Assembly (NCBI GenBank): GCA_944383265.1
Contig: CALWOX010000002.1
Span: forward strand, 62,001-126,000
Direction of reading: 5' to 3'
Origin: an uncultured Lachnospiraceae bacterium
GTDB taxonomy: Bacteria; Bacillota; Clostridia; Lachnospirales; Lachnospiraceae
DNA: 64,000 nt
A program made the translations under genes and the position numbers. The notes under the pieces were generated by a model, which had not been told where the DNA came from, did not search any database, and saw nothing but the letters and a program-made list of their open reading frames with translations. This document shows, one piece after another, positions 1 to 8,603 of this stretch (position 1 is its first letter; each line of letters starts with the position of its first letter).

Positions 1-503
1 TGAAGCTGCCTGTTTATCTGGATTGTATAGGTACATTCATAGTGGGTTCGCTGTGCGGAATCGTTCCCGGACTTATAGTGGCTGTCCTTACTCAGATACT
101 TAATTCCATCACTTTGCCTACAAATCTTTTGTATATCGAGATAGGTATGCTTTTTGCGGTACTTGCACATTTCTTTGCAAAGTACGAACGTTTCAAGACG
201 ATCCCGAGAACTATATTGAACGGAATCCTTGTGGCCTGTGTCAGCTGCTGTCTTGCGGTACCCACTACAGCATTTTTGCTTGGCGGTTTCGTAGGTACAG
301 GCGCATCAGCTATAGTTACTGCCCTTATGGCGGCAGGATGGTCGGTTTTACCTGCAACCTTTGTCAGTGAGTTGGTTACCGAGATGATGGATAAGGTCAT
401 CTGCATGATCATTATATTCTTCATTTTGAAGTCAATACCTGAGAGATTAATAGTAAAGCTTCCGAATGCAAAATTCTTTGTTAAGGATCTTGAAGAAGAA
501 TAA
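1..503 (+). CDS. ECF transporter S component (5' end outside window)
   Basis: This is the membrane substrate-binding (S) subunit of an energy-coupling factor importer. The reading frame is open from base 3 (codons K L P V Y L D), and the residues LPVYLDCIGTFIVG are typical of the first helix region of S components, so the true start lies upstream of the window and the GTG at 42 is internal. About 165 residues are visible, with four to five hydrophobic helices and small-residue packing motifs. The T and two A subunits follow directly, which makes this a dedicated (group I) ECF system. Ligand identity cannot be read from the sequence; the hydrolases downstream suggest a nitrogenous metabolite rather than a classical vitamin. 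The family is well supported, the substrate is unknown. Confidence 0.75.
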   Translation, partial: KLPVYLDCIGTFIVGSLCGIVPGLIVAVLTQILNSITLPTNLLYIEIGMLFAVLAHFFAKYERFKTIPRTILNGILVACVSCCLAVPTTAFLLGGFVGTGASAIVTALMAAGWSVLPATFVSELVTEMMDKVICMIIIFFILKSIPERLIVKLPNAKFFVKDLEEE

Positions 504-507
504 TATG

Positions 508-541
508 AAGGCAAGGGGGCAGATGCTTCCTTGCCTTTTTA
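508..541 (+). terminator. Hairpin with T tract between S and T genes
   Basis: AAGGCAAGG (508-516) pairs with CCTTGCCTT (529-537) and is followed by a short T run. It sits inside an apparent operon, so it is probably a partial terminator that lets the S gene be expressed more than the T-A-A' module. Confidence 0.55.
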
Positions 542-600
542 AGTCTTATACTGCATAAGGAGGAAAAGGGATTTCCCGAAGGGAGATACCGAGGATAATA

Positions 601-1398
601 ATGGATAATATTACATTTGCTAATCAGTTTTTAAATCCGAGAAAATACGGCAATATTATTTTGGACCTTAATCCTATCAACAGGCTGAATATTTTTGTGG
701 CTCTCGGCATCAGTACCTTTTTTGTGAACAACTATTGGTATGGCTTTGCCCTTGTGCTTTTGTTTTTTGTTATAGCTGCGGTTGCGGGAAGACTTAAGAG
801 ATATTTCTCAGTATATTGGAAGGTCCTCTTGCTTTTCGGATTGTTTTTGTTTGTCATAAAGGCGGCGTTCTCGCCGGGAGAGCATATGATATTTCAGCTT
901 GCGGGAATACATATCTCTACTGAGAGCATAAACTCAGCCTTAAGCCTTATCTCAAAGGTGCTTTCCTTTTCGGGAGCCATAGTTTTGTTTGTCCAGACGA
1001 CCGAGTGGGAGGATTTCACCTATGCTTTGGAACACGCGGGAGTCTCACATGTGGTTTCCTTTGTGGTACTCTCCTCATTTCAGACTATCTCTGATCTGGG
1101 AAAGAGCGCTCAGGTCATTATGGAGTCTCAGAAAGCCAGAGGAATAGAGACCGACGGCAATCTCGTAAAGCGCGCAAAGGCATATATACCTGTAATGGGT
1201 CCCCTGGTATTGAACGCTATATCAAGCGTGGAGGAAAAATCCATAGCCATGGATGCCAGAGCTTTCTCCGCGCCGGTGGCCCATACACATTTGATGGAGC
1301 TTCCGGAAGTTACGAAGTCAGAGAAGGCCTTTGTTGTCTTTATTGATCTGCTGCTTCTTGCAACAATTATCGGGAGGATCGTTATATGGCTTTTATAG
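601..1398 (+). CDS. ecfT: ECF transporter T component (EcfT)
   Basis: This is the transmembrane coupling subunit of the ECF importer, which links the S component to the two ATPases in the cytoplasmic membrane. The 265-residue protein has hydrophobic helices around residues 31-65, 75-90, 112-132 and 245-265. A long cytoplasmic region carries the two coupling motifs of the family: QKARGIETDG near 177-186 (Ala-Arg-Gly) and AMDARAFS near 216-223. The start ATG is preceded by GAGG about 8 bases upstream. Its end overlaps the next gene by 13 bases, so it is translationally coupled to the ATPase. Length is normal for EcfT. Confidence 0.85.
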   Translation: MDNITFANQFLNPRKYGNIILDLNPINRLNIFVALGISTFFVNNYWYGFALVLLFFVIAAVAGRLKRYFSVYWKVLLLFGLFLFVIKAAFSPGEHMIFQLAGIHISTESINSALSLISKVLSFSGAIVLFVQTTEWEDFTYALEHAGVSHVVSFVVLSSFQTISDLGKSAQVIMESQKARGIETDGNLVKRAKAYIPVMGPLVLNAISSVEEKSIAMDARAFSAPVAHTHLMELPEVTKSEKAFVVFIDLLLLATIIGRIVIWLL

Positions 1399-2231
1399 AA
1401 TTGAATGATGTTACTTACACGTATCCGCTGATGAAGGAAGCGGCTCTTAAAAATATAAGTTACAAATTTGAAAAGGGAAAGCTTTACGGTGTAATAGGAG
1501 AGAATGCGGGAGGAAAGACGACTCTCTGCAACCTGCTCAGGGGTTTGGTTCCCCATTTCTATAAGGGGAAGCTTAAAGGCAGTGCAACTGTCAACGGAGA
1601 AGATATAAAAACAATAGATGTGGACAAACTGTCCACTCAGATCGGATACATTTTTCAGAATCCCTTTACCCAGATAAGCGGAGTAAAAAAATCCGTGTTT
1701 GAGGAGATAGCCATTGGACTTGAAAATCTGGGAGTTGAAAAGGGAGAGATAATTGAGAGGGTTTTAAAAATAGCAAAGCTTGTAAATATAGAGAGTCTGC
1801 TACAGAAGAATCCCAACGAGCTTTCGGGAGGTCAGAGACAGAGGGTGGCCTTTGCCTCGGTAATCGCCATGGACACAGATACCTTTGTCATAGATGAGCC
1901 CACGTCACAGCTTGACCCTGACGGTACGGAAGCGATCTTTGAGATAATACACACCCTGAAGGAACAGGGAAAGACCATAGTCTTGGTAGAACACAAAGTG
2001 GATCTTTTGGCCGAGTATGCGGATGAAATGCTGGTCATGAACAAGGGGAATTTGATAGCAGGAGGCCCTACCAAGGAAGTTCTAAGCGATCTTTCTCTTC
2101 TTGAAAAGGGTGCAATGCTTCCTCACACAGTGCTTTTCAACCACGAGCTGAAGCTTAAGGGCGTGGAATTGGAACATGTTCCTGTGACAAAAGAGGACTG
2201 TATTTCACAGCTTAAGCTGAGGATGAAGTAA
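1386..2231 (+). CDS. ecfA1: ECF transporter ATP-binding subunit A
   Basis: This is the first of two cytoplasmic ATPases that drive the ECF importer. In order it has Walker A GENAGGKT (38-45), a Q-loop QNPFTQ (91-96), a complete ABC signature LSGGQRQR (146-153), Walker B with VIDEPTSQLD (168-177) and a switch histidine (VEHK, about 203). The protein has 281 residues, the usual length. The start lies inside the end of ecfT and the next ATPase begins 16 bases after its stop behind GGGAGG, giving a T-A-A' order. All catalytic motifs are intact, so this subunit should carry the competent signature in the heterodimer. Confidence 0.85.
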   Translation: MAFIELNDVTYTYPLMKEAALKNISYKFEKGKLYGVIGENAGGKTTLCNLLRGLVPHFYKGKLKGSATVNGEDIKTIDVDKLSTQIGYIFQNPFTQISGVKKSVFEEIAIGLENLGVEKGEIIERVLKIAKLVNIESLLQKNPNELSGGQRQRVAFASVIAMDTDTFVIDEPTSQLDPDGTEAIFEIIHTLKEQGKTIVLVEHKVDLLAEYADEMLVMNKGNLIAGGPTKEVLSDLSLLEKGAMLPHTVLFNHELKLKGVELEHVPVTKEDCISQLKLRMK

Positions 2232-2247
2232 TTAAGGGAGGAAGACT

Positions 2248-3057
2248 ATGAATCAAATTCTTTTGGAAAATGTGAGCTTTCGCTATCCCAACGGCTTTCT
2301 CGCCAATGAAAATCTGAACCTTGCCATAGGTCAGGATGAATGTGTGGCCATAGTCGGACAAAACGGAGCCGGGAAGACCACGGCGGTAAAGCTTATGAAC
2401 GGCTTAAACAAGCCTACTGAGGGCAATGTGCTTGTCAACGGCATGAACACAAAGGACTACACTACAGCTCAGATAGCCAAATATGTGGGTTATGTATTTC
2501 AGAATCCTGACGATCAGATATTTAACCAGAGCGTATACGATGAGATCGCATACATGCCCAGGTATTACAAAAAATCTGAAAAGGAGATCAAAAAGAGCGT
2601 CGAGGAAGCTGCGGACATTATGAATATTCGCGTCTTTTTGAAGAGCAACCCCTTTGAGATACCCTATACCATAAGAAAATTTGTCACCATTGCCGCCATA
2701 CTTGTGACTGAGCCTCAGTATATGATACTGGATGAGCCCACAGCGGGACAGGACCTCAACGGGACAAAGACACTTTCGGATCTTTTGACTGTTCTTCATG
2801 ACAAGAATATCGGTGTGATCACAATAACTCACGACATGGAGTTCGTGGCTGACAATTTTAAGAGAGTGATAGCCATGGCCCACAAGCACATAATTGCGGA
2901 CGGAAGTGCAAAGGATATTTTCTCTGACGATGAGGTTATAAAAGAGAGCAAGATAAAGAGGACGGATATGGGTATCATAGGCTCGGAGCTGGGCCTTGGA
3001 AAGGATATCCTAAATGCTCGGGAGCTTGTCTCTGCTTTAGACGGAAAGATAAATTAG
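2248..3057 (+). CDS. ecfA2: ECF transporter ATP-binding subunit A' with degenerate signature
   Basis: This is the second ATPase of the ECF module, 269 residues. Walker A GQNGAGKT (37-44), Q-loop QNPDDQ (85-90), Walker B MILDEPTAGQD (159-169) and the switch histidine in ITHDME (about 195) are present. Where LSGGQ is expected after NPFE, the protein reads IPYTIRKF (138-145), so the ABC signature is missing. The rest is clean and under coding constraint, so it is a specialised subunit rather than a broken gene. I infer an asymmetric pair in which one of the two composite ATP sites is non-canonical. A good AGGAGG-like site precedes both this gene and the one after it. Confidence 0.82.
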   Translation: MNQILLENVSFRYPNGFLANENLNLAIGQDECVAIVGQNGAGKTTAVKLMNGLNKPTEGNVLVNGMNTKDYTTAQIAKYVGYVFQNPDDQIFNQSVYDEIAYMPRYYKKSEKEIKKSVEEAADIMNIRVFLKSNPFEIPYTIRKFVTIAAILVTEPQYMILDEPTAGQDLNGTKTLSDLLTVLHDKNIGVITITHDMEFVADNFKRVIAMAHKHIIADGSAKDIFSDDEVIKESKIKRTDMGIIGSELGLGKDILNARELVSALDGKIN

Positions 3058-3069
3058 GAGGAAGCGTAT

Positions 3070-4352
3070 ATGGAAAAGGACAGAAGCTGGATACGGGAGA
3101 CGATAGAAAAGAACAAAGAAAAATATATTGATTGTCTTCTCAAACTCGCCTCCATAGATACTCATGACATAGGTCATGGAATAGAGGGAGGACTGGAGGC
3201 CGCAGGGCAGGAGTACCTTATAGAGCTATTTAAGGAGATGAAGGCCGACAGCATAGAGAGAGATCCTCTTAAGGAGGAGAGCATACTGAAGTGCAAAGAG
3301 CTGTACCGCGAGGGGAATACAGGACATAATTACGACAATCGCTTCAATGTCTATGCTCAGCTAAAGGGCAAAAGTGAAAAGTCTATTCTGTTTAACGGAC
3401 ATATAGACCATATGCCTGCAGACAATCTGAAGGCCTGGAGCATAGATCCTCTCAAGCCTGAGGTTATTGAAAACAGGATAACAGGCCTTGGTGTGGCCGA
3501 TATGAAGTCGGGGCTTATGGCTTCCATAATGCCTCCATGGTATTCAGGGATGCCGGAAAGGATTTCCCCATAACCGTAAAATATGCGGCGGTATGTGATG
3601 AGGAGGGAGGCGGAAACGGATCTCTCTGTGCTGCCATGAGCGGTGTGAAGGCTGATGCGGTAGTAGTGTGCGAGCCTACAAATTATGAGCTTATAGCCGC
3701 CCACATGGGATGGGTATTCTTCCAAGTTGAAGTGGACGGAATAGCAGTACATTCAGGACTTAAGCTTAAAGGTGTGAACGCCATAGAGAAGGCATACCTT
3801 ATCATGGAGGCAATAGATGAGCTGGAGCACAGATGGCTTTTAAAGTACAAGCATCAGCTGCTTCCGCCGCCCTCCAGCAATGTGGGTGTGATATACGGAG
3901 GCGAGGCCGGATCCACCATTCCCGATTACTGCTGCTTTAAGACCTGCGTCCACTATCTACCCGGTCTCATGGATCATGATCAGGTAGTAAAGGAATATAC
4001 GGATGCCATCTTAAAGCGCTGCGAGGGCGATGAATGGCTCAGCGAGCACAAGCCTAAAATAAGTATATATCAGACGGGAAATCCTTTTGAGATGGACCTT
4101 GATCATCCCTTCGTGGATGCATTTAAGACAGCTTACGACAAGGCCATGGGACATCCTGTAAAGATCGTAGGCTCTCCTGCGGGATGCGATTCCAGGACCT
4201 GGAGAAACATAGTAAAATGCCCTACTCTTCAATACGGACCCGGATCCTTGGAACAGTGCCACGCTGTGGATGAATATGTCACTGTGGAACAATATTTGGA
4301 CGCTATCAATATTTACGTCAACCTGATCCTTGAGTGGGCTGAGAAAGAATAA
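3070..4352 (+). pseudogene. M20 family metallohydrolase, split by a one-base frameshift
   Basis: This is a zinc-dependent amidohydrolase/peptidase of the ArgE/DapE/YgeY-like M20 family. The first part (frame of 3070) contains the metal-binding NGHIDHMP (His111, Asp113) and GLGVADMKSG (Asp144). The second part (frame of 3531) continues with ASMVFRDAGKDFP, the catalytic Glu pair in VCDEEGGGNGS, the dimerisation-domain histidine in HSGLKLKG, and a late metal His in QCHAVDE. Joining the frames by restoring one G near 3531 (ATGCC to ATGGCC) yields about 427 residues, normal for the family. Both halves are otherwise intact, so the lesion is recent or a sequencing error. The stop overlaps the next ATG (TAATG), showing operon coupling. 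The substrate is presumably an amide or N-acyl compound delivered by the ECF importer. Confidence 0.8.
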
Positions 4353-5611
4353 TGGGAAACATTATATTAAGGGGAGGCTACCTTATTAACCCCTCGGAGA
4401 ATATATGCGGAGAGAGAGACCTTCTGATATCAGACGGGCATATAGAGGAAGTAGGCTTCGACATACAGGCTGAAAAAGGTGACCGGGTGATCGACTGCTC
4501 TCATTATGAGCTGTGGCCCGGCCTGGTGGATATGCATCTGCATGTGGCGGATCTGTTTGAGATAAGCACAAACACAGTCTACTGCGCAGCTCAGGACGGC
4601 GTGACTACAGCCCTGTCTCCCGGGGCAGGGAACACCTTTATGGCTCCTGCTCTTTTGGGAGCTGAGACAGACAGAGGATTGCCCATAAATGTCGGCGTAT
4701 ATCTGGGAGCGATCAATGTCTTGGGCTCACAGCTTGATGATGAGGAGCTTATAGCCCTATTTAAAGGGGAACTTAAGGACGAGCTGAAATGGGAAAAGCT
4801 TTCCCACAACAGATTTACCAATTCCTTTGCCCAATACTGCATAGGCCTTAAGGAACATATGGGGCATTTCCTGCTGACTGATGAGCAGATAGAGAGACTG
4901 TATCATATCACCTCTGAATCAGGCCTTGTATTTATGTCACATACGCAGGATCCTGAACACTCGGCCCGTCTGGTTGAGCTTTCAAAGGGAAGACAAATAC
5001 ATCTGGGCCATACAAACGCGGCAGGCTGCGGCACTCACGCCGAGGCTGAAGAGGGGATGAAGGCTGTGATCGGCCTATGCAAACACCCCAATGTCACAGG
5101 CGAGTTTGTGACTACCATGCTGAGGAGAGGTCTGGGGAATCTTGAGGGACTTAAGATGACAAAGGCTTCAAGGCAAAGGGCATTGGACGCACTAAACGAA
5201 AAGATTGTGGACATACTTGTATCTGACGGACAGAACCAGTCCACCATGAAAGGCTTTGGGGATACGAGAGACAATATTCCATGCATATTGGAGCTGGTTG
5301 AGGAAGGTGTACTTGATAAGTCGGCCGCAGTTGCAGCTATGACTTCAAATCCCTGCAGGTACTTGGCTGAAGTAACCGGCTGCGATGAATGGAAGTGTAA
5401 ATATGGAACCCTGAGGGAGGGGGCCTACGCCAATATTTTGATAGTCGATACGGAAAACAAGAGAGCTTCCTACACTATAACCAACGGAGAGCCGGTTTCC
5501 TTTGAGGGAAGATACATAAGAGGACACGGATACGCCGGAAACTGGGTGAGCAGGTTCGGAACATCAAGAACGGGTGTGGGCGATGCACCTATGTATTCAA
5601 CTGACAATTGA
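4352..5611 (+). CDS. Amidohydrolase, cyclic-amidase/dihydroorotase-like
   Basis: This 419-residue enzyme of the metal-dependent amidohydrolase superfamily (TIM barrel) has every expected ligand: HxH in GLVDMHLHVADLFE (His62, His64), a probable carboxylated lysine in CIGLKEH (Lys167), His197 in FMSHTQDPEH, His220 in HLGHTNAAG and the catalytic Asp292 in LVSDGQNQST. The N- and C-terminal small beta domain typical of dihydroorotase, hydantoinase and enamidase relatives is also present. It is translationally coupled to the M20 gene, so the two hydrolases likely act in sequence, for example ring opening and then removal of a carbamoyl or acyl group. The exact substrate is unknown; hydantoin-, dihydropyrimidine- or enamide-type rings are possible. 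Confidence 0.72.
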   Translation: MGNIILRGGYLINPSENICGERDLLISDGHIEEVGFDIQAEKGDRVIDCSHYELWPGLVDMHLHVADLFEISTNTVYCAAQDGVTTALSPGAGNTFMAPALLGAETDRGLPINVGVYLGAINVLGSQLDDEELIALFKGELKDELKWEKLSHNRFTNSFAQYCIGLKEHMGHFLLTDEQIERLYHITSESGLVFMSHTQDPEHSARLVELSKGRQIHLGHTNAAGCGTHAEAEEGMKAVIGLCKHPNVTGEFVTTMLRRGLGNLEGLKMTKASRQRALDALNEKIVDILVSDGQNQSTMKGFGDTRDNIPCILELVEEGVLDKSAAVAAMTSNPCRYLAEVTGCDEWKCKYGTLREGAYANILIVDTENKRASYTITNGEPVSFEGRYIRGHGYAGNWVSRFGTSRTGVGDAPMYSTDN

Positions 5612-5662
5612 TTTATCGTCATAATGACATATATAAAAGATTATTTGCTAAGGAGAAAAAAG

Positions 5663-6409
5663 ATGAAAAAAGTATTATTGGCCGGAGAATCATGGATGAG
5701 CTATACAACTCACGTTAAAGGCTTTGACAGCTTCTACACATCTGTCTATGAGACAGGAGAAAAATGGCTTGTTAAGGCCCTCAAAAACGGAGGATATGAT
5801 GTGACCTTTATGCCAAACCATATCGCTCCTGAGGAATTCCCCTTTGAGGTGGAGGAGCTTAACAAATATGACTGTGTCATACTCTCGGACATAGGAGCCA
5901 ACACACTGCTCCTTCCCCCTGCGACTTTCAGCAGAAGCGAAAAGATGCCTAACAGGGCAAAGACAATAAGGGACTATGTATTAAATGGAGGAAGTCTTCT
6001 TATGGTAGGCGGATACCTCACCTTCTCAGGAGTCGATGCAAAGGGAAAATGGCATGATACTGCAGTCCAGGATGTGCTTCCTGTCGAAGTCCTCACGGTC
6101 GATGACAGAATGGAGCACTGTGAGGGAGTAAAGCCTGTGACTGTAAAGGAGCATGAGGCCCTTTCCGGCGTGACAGGTGAGTGGCCTGATGTGTTGGGCT
6201 ATAACAAAACCGTGGCCAAACAGGATGCGGACGTTGTGGCGACAGTTGAGGGTGATCCCTTTATAGCCTTCGGAAGCTACGGAAAAGGCAGAAGCGCGGT
6301 ATTTACGACAGACTGTGCTCCTCACTGGGCTCCTCCGGAGTTCTGCGAGTGGGAGTGCTATGACAGGCTTTGGCAGGGTATCGTTGACTGGCTGACGAAA
6401 GACAGATAA
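5663..6409 (+). CDS. Glutamine amidotransferase-fold protein (GATase1_like)
   Basis: This 248-residue cytosolic protein has the flavodoxin-like class I glutamine amidotransferase fold of the PF07090 type: MKKVLLAGES at the start, a conserved YDCVILSDIGANTLLL strand, and a C-terminal tryptophan/histidine-rich block (DCAPHWAPPEFCEW). The start at 5663 is chosen because AAGGAG lies 8 bases upstream; an upstream in-frame ATG at 5624 lacks such a site. At the nucleophile elbow, where amidotransferases have Gly-x-Cys-x-Gly, the sequence is GGYLTFSG, so no catalytic Cys is seen there. It ends the hydrolase operon. A glutaminase role is therefore doubtful; a ligand-binding or different hydrolytic role is possible. 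Confidence 0.65.
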   Translation: MKKVLLAGESWMSYTTHVKGFDSFYTSVYETGEKWLVKALKNGGYDVTFMPNHIAPEEFPFEVEELNKYDCVILSDIGANTLLLPPATFSRSEKMPNRAKTIRDYVLNGGSLLMVGGYLTFSGVDAKGKWHDTAVQDVLPVEVLTVDDRMEHCEGVKPVTVKEHEALSGVTGEWPDVLGYNKTVAKQDADVVATVEGDPFIAFGSYGKGRSAVFTTDCAPHWAPPEFCEWECYDRLWQGIVDWLTKDR

Positions 6410-6411
6410 GC

Positions 6412-6426
6412 TCCCCTTAGGGGATT
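6412..6426 (+). terminator. Short GC hairpin at end of hydrolase operon
   Basis: TCCCC-TTA-GGGGA is followed by TTAGTT. It lies directly after the stop of the upstream gene. The stem is only 5 bp and the T tract is weak, so termination may be partial. Confidence 0.35.
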
Positions 6427-6490
6427 AGTTAAAAAGTCCTTCTCAATCGACGGAAAGATAAATTTAGTGTGGATTTTGGGGAGTTTCATT

Positions 6491-6519
6491 TTGACTGAAT
6501 GCTCAAATACGGATATACT
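6491..6519 (+). promoter_or_regulatory. Sigma-A promoter of the LacI-ribokinase operon
   Basis: TTGACT (6491-6496), 17-base spacer, TATACT (6514-6519). It lies 75 bases upstream of the regulator start, so the regulator, kinase and nucleotidase can be transcribed separately from the ECF-hydrolase genes. A GCGCGC core at about 6534 could be part of an operator, but no full palindrome was found. Confidence 0.7.
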
Positions 6520-6593
6520 TAATAGTAACTGAAGCGCGCATAGATTTGAGACAGACTCCATTAAAATAACAAATTTAACCGGAGGCCGATACT

Positions 6594-7616
6594 TTGAGAA
6601 CGACAATTAAAGACATTGCAAATTACACAGGCTTTTCTGTGGCGACTATTTCACTTGTCCTTAACAACAAAGCTGAGAAGATTCCGGATAGTACGAAGAA
6701 AAAGATAAAGGATGCAGCCAAGGAATTAAACTATCACCCCAATCAGGTGGCCATAGGTCTGGTAAAGAAGAGGACTCAGACCATAGGGCTTGTAATCTCG
6801 GATGTGAGCAATACCTTTTTCTCCATGCTGACCAAGGGGGTGGAGGACACCTGCAGGCAGCAGGGGTGGAACCTGATTTTGTGCAATACAAATGACGACC
6901 ATGAAAGAGAACTTTCCTACATACAGGTATTGGCTGACCAGGGGGCGGATGGTATACTGTTTTGTATGTCAAAAGACAGTGATAAAAAGAAGACACAGGA
7001 GAGCCTGCAGCTTTTAAAAAGTCTTAAGATGCCTTTCATAATGATAGACAGGTATATAGAGAACGCAAACTGCAGTTCTGTGGTCGTGGATCATATGAAA
7101 GGCGGATATATTGCCACCGAATATCTTTTGGAGTCCGGTCACAGAAGGATAGGCTGTATAACAGGACCCAACAATCTGGAAGACTCTATGGAGAGACTGA
7201 GAGGCCATCAGAAAGCTCTTTGGGAATATGGTGTACCCTACGATGAGAGATTGATCTTTGAGGGGAAATATGACAGGGAGAGCGGAGAGAGGGCTGTAAA
7301 GTATTTTCTCTCAAAAAATATAACAGCTATATTCTCCTTTAATGACATGTCGGCATATGGGGCTTACCATGAATTAAAAAAGCACAAGATAAAAATACCG
7401 GATGAGATCTCGCTTATAGGATATGATGATATATTCTTTTCCGAGATATTGGATGTACCTCTTACGACTGTGAGGCAGCCTGTCTATGATATGGGGGTTG
7501 CCGGAGCAAAGCAGCTTATAGAGGAACTGGATAATAAGACCGAGAGCTACAGGAAGATCCTGTTTCAACCGAAACTCATTATAAGAGACAGCGTCGCAGA
7601 TCTTTTGCATACATAA
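6594..7616 (+). CDS. LacI-family transcriptional regulator
   Basis: This is a DNA-binding regulator that senses a small ligand, probably a sugar or nucleoside. Residues 2-50 form the LacI helix-turn-helix and hinge helix (TIKDIANYTGFSVATISLVL). Residues 60-335 are the periplasmic-binding-protein-like ligand domain, with the family signature RLRGHQKAL near 202-210. Length 340 is standard. The start codon is TTG at 6594: GGAGG lies 8 bases upstream and the helix-turn-helix begins four codons later, so no ATG start fits. It has its own promoter and is followed 57 bases later by a ribokinase-type gene, its likely target along with the upstream catabolic genes. Confidence 0.85.
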   Translation: MRTTIKDIANYTGFSVATISLVLNNKAEKIPDSTKKKIKDAAKELNYHPNQVAIGLVKKRTQTIGLVISDVSNTFFSMLTKGVEDTCRQQGWNLILCNTNDDHERELSYIQVLADQGADGILFCMSKDSDKKKTQESLQLLKSLKMPFIMIDRYIENANCSSVVVDHMKGGYIATEYLLESGHRRIGCITGPNNLEDSMERLRGHQKALWEYGVPYDERLIFEGKYDRESGERAVKYFLSKNITAIFSFNDMSAYGAYHELKKHKIKIPDEISLIGYDDIFFSEILDVPLTTVRQPVYDMGVAGAKQLIEELDNKTESYRKILFQPKLIIRDSVADLLHT

Positions 7617-7673
7617 ATAAACTTACATAGGTTTTTTGGACTTGAAAAATAAAAGGTGGAGGTGTTTGCTGTA

Positions 7674-8603
7674 ATGAAGATCCTTAATTTCGGCTCATTA
7701 AATATTGACTATGTCTACAGACTGGATCACATAGTAAAGAAGGGGGAGACAATATCCTCCGAATCTCTCAATGTTTATTCCGGAGGAAAGGGCCTCAATC
7801 AGTCTGTTGCCTTGGGAAAGGCGGGGGCAGAGGTCTATCATGCCGGCGCCATCGGAGATGACGGAAAGTTTTTGACAGAGGTGCTGAGGGCTGCCGGAGT
7901 AAATACTGATCATATCAAGGTGCTCACAGAGGTCAGGACCGGAAATGCTATCATTCAAAACGACAAGGAGGGCGACAACTGCATAATCCTCTACGGCGGT
8001 GCCAATCAGGCTATAACCGAAGAGTATGTGGATTCTGTGCTTTCAGACTTCGGCAAGGGTGATTATATAATCCTTCAAAACGAGATCAACAACATGGATT
8101 ATATAGTTAAAAAGGCTCACGACGCAGGGATGAAGACTGTTCTCAATCCCTCTCCTATGAATGAGAAGATCCTAAAGCTGCCGTTAGAGTATATTGACTA
8201 TTTTATCTTAAACGAGATAGAGGCGGCACAGATATTGGGACTTTCTGAGAGTGAGGCAGCTGAACCTGACGGAGAAAAGCTTATAAAAATGCTGGGGGAG
8301 AAATATCCGGGGGCATGCATAGTGCTGACCTTAGGGGCGGCAGGCTCTGTCTACACCGACGGAAGCGTGGTGATTAAACAGCCTATATTTAAGGTTAAGA
8401 CTGTGGACACCACCGCTGCAGGAGATACTTTTACAGGATATTTCTTTTCTGAGATCACGAAAAACGGAAATGATAGCGAAAGCGTTAAAGAAGCCATGAA
8501 AAAGGCGGCCGCAGCCTCAGCCATCGCTGTATCAAGGCCCGGAGCAGCTCCGTCTATCCCCGAACCTGACGAGGTAAGAGAATTCTTGTATGAAAAACTT
8601 TGA
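7674..8603 (+). CDS. Ribokinase-family (PfkB) carbohydrate kinase
   Basis: This enzyme phosphorylates a sugar such as ribose with ATP. The 309-residue protein has both PfkB signatures: the N-terminal GGKGLNQSVALGKAG (37-51) and the C-terminal DTTAAGDTFTG containing the catalytic Asp. The start at 7674 is chosen because GGTGGAGG lies about 10 bases upstream; a GTG at 7656 sits inside that site. It overlaps the next gene by 14 bases. The neighbouring LacI regulator and nucleotidase-like HAD suggest use of the sugar part of a nucleoside-like compound, which is inference. Closest named family is ribokinase, but pseudouridine or deoxyribose kinases are alternatives. Confidence 0.8.
   Translation: MKILNFGSLNIDYVYRLDHIVKKGETISSESLNVYSGGKGLNQSVALGKAGAEVYHAGAIGDDGKFLTEVLRAAGVNTDHIKVLTEVRTGNAIIQNDKEGDNCIILYGGANQAITEEYVDSVLSDFGKGDYIILQNEINNMDYIVKKAHDAGMKTVLNPSPMNEKILKLPLEYIDYFILNEIEAAQILGLSESEAAEPDGEKLIKMLGEKYPGACIVLTLGAAGSVYTDGSVVIKQPIFKVKTVDTTAAGDTFTGYFFSEITKNGNDSESVKEAMKKAAAASAIAVSRPGAAPSIPEPDEVREFLYEKL

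Noticed and set aside
2248-3057. Second ECF ATPase as a decayed pseudogene
   Set aside because: All other ATPase motifs and the full length are intact, and the altered signature is a clean in-frame substitution.
3500-3560. Programmed ribosomal frameshift in the M20 gene
   Set aside because: No slippery heptamer or following pseudoknot is seen; a lost G explains the shift more simply.
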